Source: Synanceia verrucosa (lineage: Eukaryota > Chordata > Actinopteri > Perciformes > Synanceiidae). From it: a DNA stretch of 64,000 bases. Of the stretch, positions 57,234 through 64,000 are shown one piece after another. A model generated the notes under the pieces. It ran no database searches. It saw only the letters and a program-made list of their open reading frames with translations, and was not told the origin of the DNA. Where the stretch lies: positions 4,879,011-4,943,010 of the forward strand of contig CM056564.1 in assembly GCA_029721515.1 (NCBI GenBank). Direction: 5' to 3'. The position numbers and the translations under genes were made by a program. Numbering within the stretch: position 1 is the stretch's first letter; each line of letters begins with the position of its first letter.

Positions 57234-57371
57234 ATTGGCAAGAGCTTGATTTATCAAATAGCTCCACTGGTGGTTAAGGAAATGGTACGAATGCAAGACC
57301 CTGTCATTATGATCGTCTCCCCGCTGATTGCTCTAGTAGAGGATCAGATCCGAAAAGCTGAAAAACTGTAA
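57234..57371 (+). pseudogene. RecQ-helicase-like fragment (motifs I and Ia)
   Basis: A 45-codon open stretch ending at TAA 57369-57371. IGKSLIYQIAPLV resembles the Walker A (GKS) motif and IVSPLIALVEDQI the motif Ia of RecQ-family helicases. No start, no DExH box and no further motif follow, and a repeat fragment lies downstream. Best read as a relic of a transposon-borne or retro-copied helicase gene, not a working gene. Confidence 0.6.
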
Positions 57372-57666
57372 CCTGACTCTCGCCAGCTGAATGTCGTTCC
57401 CCCTCGCTCCACAGACGACATTGATTGTTGACTGACATTGCTGCTCTGTTTGCTCTGCTGCTATATCCAAGATGTCGGCTGTTCTGTTTTGGTTTTCCCT
57501 GCGTTGCTCTCATCAGCGTCACGGGTTGGTTTCGATGTGAGGGGTTGAGGTACACGTCATTAAAGATTATGGACAGGTGGTTTATCCTGGTGGTTTATCA
57601 CATGCAAGGATTTTTGACAAGGCCCCGCCTTCTGAAATACATCTCCAATGGAGCTATCCCAGATGA
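57372..57666 (+). repeat. Repeat fragment shared with 22566-22690
   Basis: Ends with CTTCTGAAATACATCTCCAA, also present in intron 7 of slc27a6. The element is unknown. Confidence 0.5.
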
Positions 57667-57838
57667 GGTTAAATTTAAATTGCCTGCAGGTGTGAATGTG
57701 AGTGTGAGTGGTTGTCTGTCTCTATGTGTCCTGTGATGACCTGGAGACTTGTCCAGGGTGTACCCTGCCTTTCACCCTAAGACAGCTGGGATAGGCTCCA
57801 GCTCCTATGAGGATAAGAGGTAGAAAATGGATGGATGA
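57667..57838 (+). mobile_element. SINE 3' fragment
   Basis: GGTTAAATTTAAATTGCC through GACAGCTGGGATAGGCTCC to ATGGATGG. Confidence 0.9.
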
Positions 57839-57849
57839 ATTTTCATTAT

Positions 57850-58525
57850 GTACTAAATAACAAAGGGAGAAAAGTATATTTTTAATTGCAAATGAAATGT
57901 TACACACAATTTGTAGATGAATAAAATATGTTTTTACTATTTGTTATGTGGATGTGACTTGTAGAAATAGACATGAAGTAAAATACAATAGCAGTGCAAA
58001 GTTCTCTGTGAAAAAGGATAGTGCAAATTAGTTTGAAAACAATGGCAGTCATGGTAATATGTCCAGTTGTGTTACCATCAGCCAGTGATGCTGATGTTAT
58101 AGAGTTATTGTGAGGGCTTCATTTTTAGGAAAGCCTAAATGCAGGACAGGACTCAGAGACAGGGATCAGGTGCAACCAAAAGGAGATTTTATTGATCAGA
58201 CCAGACAGGAGAGTAAATTCAGGATAATCAGCAGGAAGGTGGAGAGTGACGCGCGTCACCAGGCAGGTGAGGGTGCACATCAGGGAGAGCCCTACTCTGC
58301 ACTGCACTCAACAATAAACATATACAGGGCAGGGAGCAAAGCGATCTCAAACGAGAGGGAGACAGGGTTACTTTCAAAATAATACAGGAAGAGACAGGAC
58401 AAACATGCAGGCACAGGACAACAATGGTGAACTTAACAGAAACAGACTGACAGAGCATAACATTTTTTGCTGATGGTAGGAAGTAGCTCCTTCTAGCAGG
58501 GTGGAGTCTGATGATCTTAACATTA
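57850..58525 (-). mobile_element. LINE 3' region split by a solo LTR
   Basis: 57850-58108 and 58463-58525 read through to the LINE at 63226-64000 (CATCAGCCAGTGATGCTGAT before, TTGCTGATGGTA and GCTCCTTCTnGCAGGGTGGA after). The interruption is 58109-58462. Confidence 0.75.
58109..58462 (-). mobile_element. Solo LTR (LTR family L) inside the LINE
   Basis: On the minus strand it starts TGTTATGCTCTGTC and ends CCCTCACA, 354 bp, with AATAAA near its 3' end (about 58190). The likely 5-bp target (GTTAT / TTTTT) is diverged. Confidence 0.75.
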
Positions 58526-60262
58526 CCCCCCCCCAGGACTGGCAAACTCAACCTGACGGTCCAGCCAGTTCAGGATGTTCCTTATGGAAGTCTGTTATCA
58601 GGGTCTTATCTTCGGTGAAACCTGTGGGGATCCGCATCCACTCCTCTGGTCCATAACCCTCCCAGTCTGTCAGGTACTACCTACCCCTGCCTCTTTTGTT
58701 CATTCCCAGGAGTTGTAGACTGGGTCACCATTGATCATCCAAGGTGGAGGAGGAGGAGGAGCCGGAGGAATCATGGGGCTCTTGTGGACAGGCTTCACTT
58801 TACGCACATGGAAGGTGGGATGGTGGGATTCATTGAGAACTGGCCGACGAAACGAGGAGGTAGTTTTCTAGAAGAAACGTTGAGAGGAAGGTTGTGTGTG
58901 GACATCCATACCTTTTGCCCACCCGGTACTGTGGGGCTGGCCTCTGGTGCCAGCCTGTTGTCGTTTTCATGCACTCCTGACTCCGTAGCAGTATTTTACA
59001 TGCCGCTGCCCACACCTTGTGGCAGCGTCTGATTTGGGCATATGCAGACAGGACCACCACCTCCTTCTCGTTGTCTGCAAAGATGGGGGGCTGGTATCAC
59101 ACTGGAAGGGAAATATGCCAGTAGACAAGGTGGGTAGAGTATTGTTTGCATATTCTACCCATGATAACATGCACCAGGAGGTCGGATTCTGGGAGACCAG
59201 ACAGCGGAGGCAAGTTTCGAGCACCTTATTTAATTGCTCTGTCTGTCCATTTGCCTCTGGGTGGTACCCAGATGACAGGCTGACTTGGGCCAGGATCATC
59301 TTGCAGAACTCTTTCCAAAAACATGAAACGAACTGGGGCCCCCGATCTGAAAGAATGTTAGTGGGAAAACCACGCAAATGAAACACGTTATGCAGCATGA
59401 CCTCCACTGTTGGCGGAGGGAAGTTTGGGCAGAGGAATGAAATGTGTCATCTCACTGAATCTGTCAACCACCATTAAGACGACAGTGTTACTTTTGAACA
59501 GGGGGAGACCAGTGACAAAGTCCAACGAGATTTCAGACCAGGGGTGGGATGGGACGGGAAGAGGCTGCAGCAGATCTGGGTGAGACTGGGAGGATGTTTT
59601 GTTCCAGGTGCAGACAGGACACGCCTCGACGTATTCTCGAACAGTGTTGATCATTGCAGGCCACCAGAAACATTGCCGGATGGATGCCACTGTTCCTTTA
59701 ACCCCCAGATGGCAGGTGAGAAGCGAAGTGTGAGCCCAGTGAACCATCTGCGGGGGCATATTGACAGGAATGAACGGGCAGTTGGGAGGGCATACCGCAG
59801 GCGGTGGGTTCACACTGTTTGCTTCTGTTACCTCAGATTCTATTTGCCAGACTACCGCTCTAACCACACAGTCACATGGAAGGATGGGTTCAGCAGCTTT
59901 GGCTACAGACTCGGGGTCAAACAGATGTGACAGGGCATCCGGCTTGGTGTTCAGGACCCTGGCCTGTAAGATAAGGAGAAATTGAAACGGTTTAAGAAAA
60001 GTGGCCATCTGCACTGGCGAGAGTTCATTCTTTTGGCATTCTTGTGATACTGTAGATTTTTGTGATCAGTTCAAACCAGAAACGGGTGCTGGGATCCCTC
60101 AACCAATGACGCCACTTTGATGACCAGCAGTTCACGATTTCCCATGTCATAGTTTTGCTCAGCTTTGGAAAGGCGGCGGGAGAGAAAGACGCACGGCTGC
60201 ACCTTATTGTTGGTGGAAGAGCGTTGAGACAGGACAGCACCAACCCCCAAGTTCATCGTGGA
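58526..60262 (-). pseudogene. Ty3/gypsy retrotransposon pol remnant (RNase H and integrase)
   Basis: Minus-strand internal region of an LTR retrotransposon, 5'-truncated at about 60262. In order: RNase H end (FLSRRLSKAEQNYDMGNREL, 60256-60071); H2C2 zinc-binding part of integrase (FWWPAM, CPVC); integrase core with catalytic residues visible in LDFVTGLP, SDRGPQF and YHPEANGQTEQ. Broken by an in-frame TGA at 60071-60073, a frame change near 59945-59975 and another near 59410-59430. A C-run at 58524-58532 (G-run on the coding strand) looks like its polypurine tract, but the LTR expected there is absent. No gag, protease or reverse transcriptase is present. Confidence 0.88.
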
Positions 60263-60269
60263 GGTGGCT

Positions 60270-61437
60270 CAACTCCAGTACTTCAGTCAAAGTATTGATA
60301 CTCATGGTGAAATCTTACTCAAATACAAGTAAAAGTTGCTTGGTCAAAATTTTACTGAAGTTGAAGTAGTAAAGTACTTACTTTTAAAAATACTTAAGTA
60401 TTCCAAAGTACAAAGTATTTTTTCTAATATCTGTGCACTGCTGTATTGTTTTCTCAGGTTGGAAGACGACTTCTGAACACGAAAGACTTGAAATTTGACT
60501 TGAAAGATTTGAAATTATAGGAATCATTTCTCAATTCCAAAATCTCAAACAGCACTTAGATATGGCCATGGGTGCTTGATACACAGAGCGAGGATGACAT
60601 ATTTCCACTGTGATTGGTTTCATTCTGCGAGGAGCACAGCATGTGGCCAACAGTGTTGAAAAAAAATAATCTGATGACTGATTACTGCTTTAAAAAATAA
60701 CTTAGTTACTTTATTGATTACTTGATTGTAAAAGAAACTAAGTTAGATTACAAGTTACCGTTACATTCAGCAACTGCAAACAACACTCCTCGTGCCTCAA
60801 CATAAAAATGACAACCGGCTGAGATCAACATGACCTCAAAATTTAGTGCTCCCAGCCCTTCCAGCCTTACAGAGGAACAACAAAACATGTAGCTACTGTT
60901 TACATCAGTAGCAGATAGCATGAATTCTGTGCCTAGTTGGTGAGCTTAATATCACTTTCTGAGGTAGAGATCCGACTTCAAGGAGGTTCTGATTTAAATT
61001 CTGACTTGGGACGTAGAAATTCACAACATTTGGGAAAGTGTCACTATGAATCTGAAGGGGACATGTTCCCCCATCCATAGTGACATCTGTGCTTTACTAA
61101 CACACAGTGACTTGAATAAGTAACTTTAATCTGATTACTGGATTGGAAATAGTAAAAAATAGGAAATAGTATGTTAGATTATTTGTTACTGAATAAAATT
61201 TCCATATTAGAGTAACAAGTTACTGAGCAAGTAAAAGTTTTGCTGAGCCTAAAAGGAATGACAAGCTTCCTAGAAATGTAGTGGTGTCGAAAGTACAATA
61301 TTTGTCTTTTAAATGTAGTGGAGTGAAAGTCATAAGTATCTACAAAAACAAATACTCAAGTAAAGTACAGATACTAAAAAAAAGTACTTAAGTACAGTAC
61401 TCAGGTAAATGTACTCCGTTACTGCCCACTACTGGGT
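60270..61437. mobile_element. AAGTACTT-rich fish repeat, hAT-like right end
   Basis: Repeated AAGTACTT/AAGTATTT motifs at both sides (60300-60420 and 61300-61410). The right end CTCCGTTACTGCCCACTACT then G at 61437 has hAT-type CAG. polarity. A second motif set (AATCTGATTACTG, AACTTAGTTACTTTATTGAT) sits inside at 60650-60780 and 61120-61250. The left end is lost at the gypsy junction. Confidence 0.6.
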
Positions 61438-61897
61438 AGATGGTATGATGGTGGGATCCATTACAATGAGACAAGTGAAAAGAGTAACTGGTTTTGGGTT
61501 GAGATCTGCTGACCAGCCAGAGAAGATACCAAAAATAGAGGGGATTGTTGAGCTGAAGCAGTGTGATCAGTAAACGTGTGTGTAATCAGACCTATTTTTT
61601 TTAATAAAAAAAAGTTTTTATAATATTCTACCCATATTTGACAGCCCCCAAAGTTGTTGACTATATTCATATGATAGCTGAGGGTGAGCGCTCTCTATTA
61701 GCTGTTTTGCTGCTGGATTACATGGACCGAGGTCAAGGTTCAGATGCCTGATCAGTTCCAGAGAGAACTGTGAATGGATGGCCACTTTATAAAAATAATG
61801 GCAAAAGGAAATAGAGATAGTGACCAAAATGAGTCACATAGACAATATTACAGTACAGCAGATTCTGTTTCTGAGTTAAATAATAACAAAAATGCTA
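61438..61897. other. Intergenic, no gene recognised
   Basis: Short ORFs only. Confidence 0.4.
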
Positions 61898-61946
61898 TTA
61901 TTATTACTATTATGATTAATAATAATAATCATAATAGTAATAATAA
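61898..61946. repeat. Perfect 21-bp-arm hairpin
   Basis: 61898-61918 is the exact reverse complement of 61926-61946, with a 7-nt loop. It is an AT-only trinucleotide-like sequence with one ACTATTATGA core. Confidence 0.9.
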
Positions 61947-61949
61947 CTA

Positions 61950-62275
61950 GAAAAAGCACTCAGAGAGTGCAAACCTCCGCCAAGGCAGCGGTGGCAACTT
62001 TTTATTTAAAGTTACCCCCGCCGCCAAGTTTGTTGGTTTGCAAAATAATCAAAAAGTTATGGATGGTTTTTGACAAAATTTTCAGGGTTGGTCAGAAGTG
62101 GCTTAACTTAAAACTGATTAATTTTTGGTGGTGATCGGATCCGATTCAACGGCACCACCAAAAATTGATCAGTTTTAAGTTAGACCACTTCTAACCAATC
62201 CTGAAAATTTTGTTAAAATCTGTCCACAACTTTTTGAGTTATTTTGCAAACCAACAAACATAATAGTGGTGACAT
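61950..62275. mobile_element. Fold-back repeat, about 100-bp arms
   Basis: 62031-62133 pairs with 62153-62256 (about 90 percent identical inverted arms). The loop contains the palindrome ATCGGATCCGAT (62134-62145). End text GCACTCAGAGAGTGCAAACC and TTTTGCAAACCAACAAACA links it to the repeat at 55720-56370. Confidence 0.85.
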
Positions 62276-63225
62276 AAACAAAGTGATATTAAAATTAAAT
62301 TCAGTCATCTTCTGGTGACCGCTGCTCATCCTTCTTCAAGGTTCACCCTGGACAGATCAGCAGAACAACAGATCCAATAATTCTGTCCCAAACTACCCAG
62401 TCCAGCATGAACTTTATCTATATCTATATGGTGATGTTCAAGCAAACATGCAGGTGTGCAGAACAAGTTAAAGTAAGTGGTGGGAGGCCAGTTAGAGCAG
62501 TAATTCAGTGAATACTAACACTGAGAAGACCTGCCCTGAGGTTCCTGACACACTTTAAATGGAGTTAATTAACATTAATAATTAGTACTGGAAATAAGAG
62601 CTAAATGGAACACACAGTACATACTGATCAGAGATGGAAGAGATTCATGTAATCACTATACGAGGACCCATAAACACCAGGACCTACAAACAAACAGGCA
62701 AGACCTCCATGTAATATCAAACTGGATGGCTGTTTATAAAGGCACACACATGCTGCTCCTGGAGCATACAGGCACTGATAATGGTGACCTCAGGAAGAAG
62801 GAAGCCAGGTAAACAGGAAGCAGGTGAGACAACAAGGTAGATACTGCCCTCCTGTGGTGAACAGAACAACTGCAGCAGCGATGAGGCATTTCACCCTGCT
62901 GCAGGACATGAAACTAGAACTGAAATATACTGTCTGGACAAAGGAAATGTGAACTGGGCTATGGACAAAGAAATATATACAAGTGTGACACATGCGAAAT
63001 GGTGTTTTGGATATTAAATCATAATTCATATTTCAGATTCAATAGACTGGCCTTAAATTAAAGTACATCTTCATAATGTAATTCTCTGTCATTAATACTG
63101 CATTAATACTGTTCATTTCAAGTAATATTCTTATACATACTATTCATATTTTACAAATCATGGATCACATTTTTAGCTTTAACAGTACTTACTGACACAA
63201 TTGTTATATATTCTAGTAGAATAGA
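62276..63225. other. Intergenic, no gene recognised
   Basis: No coding exon or repeat with clear ends was seen. Confidence 0.4.
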
Positions 63226-63335
63226 ATAGAATAGTTTTTTATTCATCCCCCAATGGAGGAAATTCACCTGTCATAGCAACACAGACAAAATCACAGACAC
63301 ATTGCAGTAGTTAGACAAACAGCAATGACATAATG

Positions 63336-63375
<40 letters not shown>

Positions 63376-64000
63376 ACATAATTATCAGATGAATAAAAAT
63401 GTGAAAAAAGGCAGTGCAGTTTTTTTTCTGTGCAAAATGATAGTGCATGACAGTGATGGAGATGAGTCCAGATTGTGTTTACATCAGCCAGTGATGCTGA
63501 TGTTGTAAAGTTTTATTGCTGATGGTATGAATGAGCTGCGGTAGCGCTCCTTCTTGCAGGGTGGAGGTCTCAGTCTGCAGCTGAAGGTGCTGCTTAAAGC
63601 CTCCACAGTCCCATGCAGAGGGTGAGAGGGGTTGTCCATGATGGATGTGAGCTTAGCTAACATCCTCCTCTCACCCACCGCCTCTATGGAGTCCAGGAAT
63701 CAGTCCAGGACAGAGCTGTCCTCCTGACCAGCCTGTTCAGTCTCTTCCTGTCCCTCTCTGTGCTCCCTGCTCCCCAGCAGACCACTGCATAAAACACTGC
63801 AGACACCAACACAGTGTCATAAAAGATCCTGCAGAATATGGAAGACCTCAGTCTCCTCAGCAGGTGGAGATGACTTTGGCCCCTCTTGTACAGGACATCT
63901 GTGTTGTGGGTCCAGTCCAGTTCATTGTTGAGATGAAGTCTGGGGTGTCTTCCACCTGTGGAAGTCAATGACCATCTCCTTGGTCTTACTGGCGTTGAGC
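63226..64000 (-). mobile_element. LINE (non-LTR retrotransposon) 3' end, continues off the right edge
   Basis: The minus strand encodes the end of a LINE ORF2. 63968-63684 gives LHLNNELDWTHNTDVLYKRG and LLRRLRSSIFCRIFYDTVL, as downstream of reverse transcriptase in L2/CR1-type LINEs. After a frame change near 63680, 63678-63484 gives the conserved C-terminus (RRMLAKLTSIMDNPSHPLHG to a stop). The 3' UTR carries an (AAT)n at 63332-63373 and ends with the CAATGGAGGAAATTCACC text near 63250. The clade is uncertain. Confidence 0.8.
63332..63373. repeat. (AAT)n microsatellite
   Basis: About 14 units within the LINE 3' UTR. Confidence 0.95.

Overview
This is a stretch of a bony-fish (teleost) nuclear chromosome. 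It has intron-rich genes with GT-AG splice sites. More than half of the rest is recognisable repeat of fish type: tRNA-derived SINEs with an ATGG tail, Tc1/mariner copies, TA-, TTA-, TTAA-, 8-bp and 9-bp-duplicating small DNA transposons, solo LTRs, a Ty3/gypsy remnant, LINE ends and long minisatellites. No bacterial, phage or plasmid feature and no CRISPR array is present. I saw no coherent new multi-gene system. The unusual content is in the mobile DNA.

Two genes are present, both on the minus strand and in tandem. At the left edge lies coding exon 1 of slc12a2 (NKCC1 Na-K-2Cl cotransporter), 891-1475. The rest of that gene is off the left end. Its 5' flank (1476-2060) is CpG-rich and has two TCGCGAGA motifs and a perfect CRE, followed by a long TG/CG microsatellite. 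From 52504 down to 20898 lies a complete ten-exon slc27a6 gene (fatty-acid transport protein / very-long-chain acyl-CoA synthetase). Its exons join in frame to 623 codons plus stop. Its 3' end faces the slc12a2 promoter across about 19 kb.

The intergenic part 2.1-20.9 kb holds small DNA transposons, a hAT-like element with a perfect 8-bp target duplication and a nested LTR, an element with a perfect 9-bp duplication, LTR remnants and SINEs. The slc27a6 introns hold most of the tandem DNA: a 1.1-kb GGAT-type array (intron 5), a 0.7-kb purine-rich minisatellite (intron 4) and a 0.9-kb 17/18-bp minisatellite (intron 3). They also hold three Tc1/mariner copies with ORFs, an inverted duplication with 273-bp arms (intron 2) and a MITE split by both a Tc1-type copy and a solo LTR (intron 1). 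Upstream of slc27a6 (52.6-64 kb) there is no host gene: AT-rich microsatellites, LINE ends, a RecQ-helicase-like fragment, a solo LTR inside a LINE, a broken Ty3/gypsy pol region, a hAT-like repeat, a large fold-back repeat, and a LINE running off the right end.

slc12a2 moves ions across the plasma membrane and slc27a6 activates or imports fatty acids, so they are unrelated in function. Their proximity is best read as conserved synteny, since both lie near each other on human 5q23.
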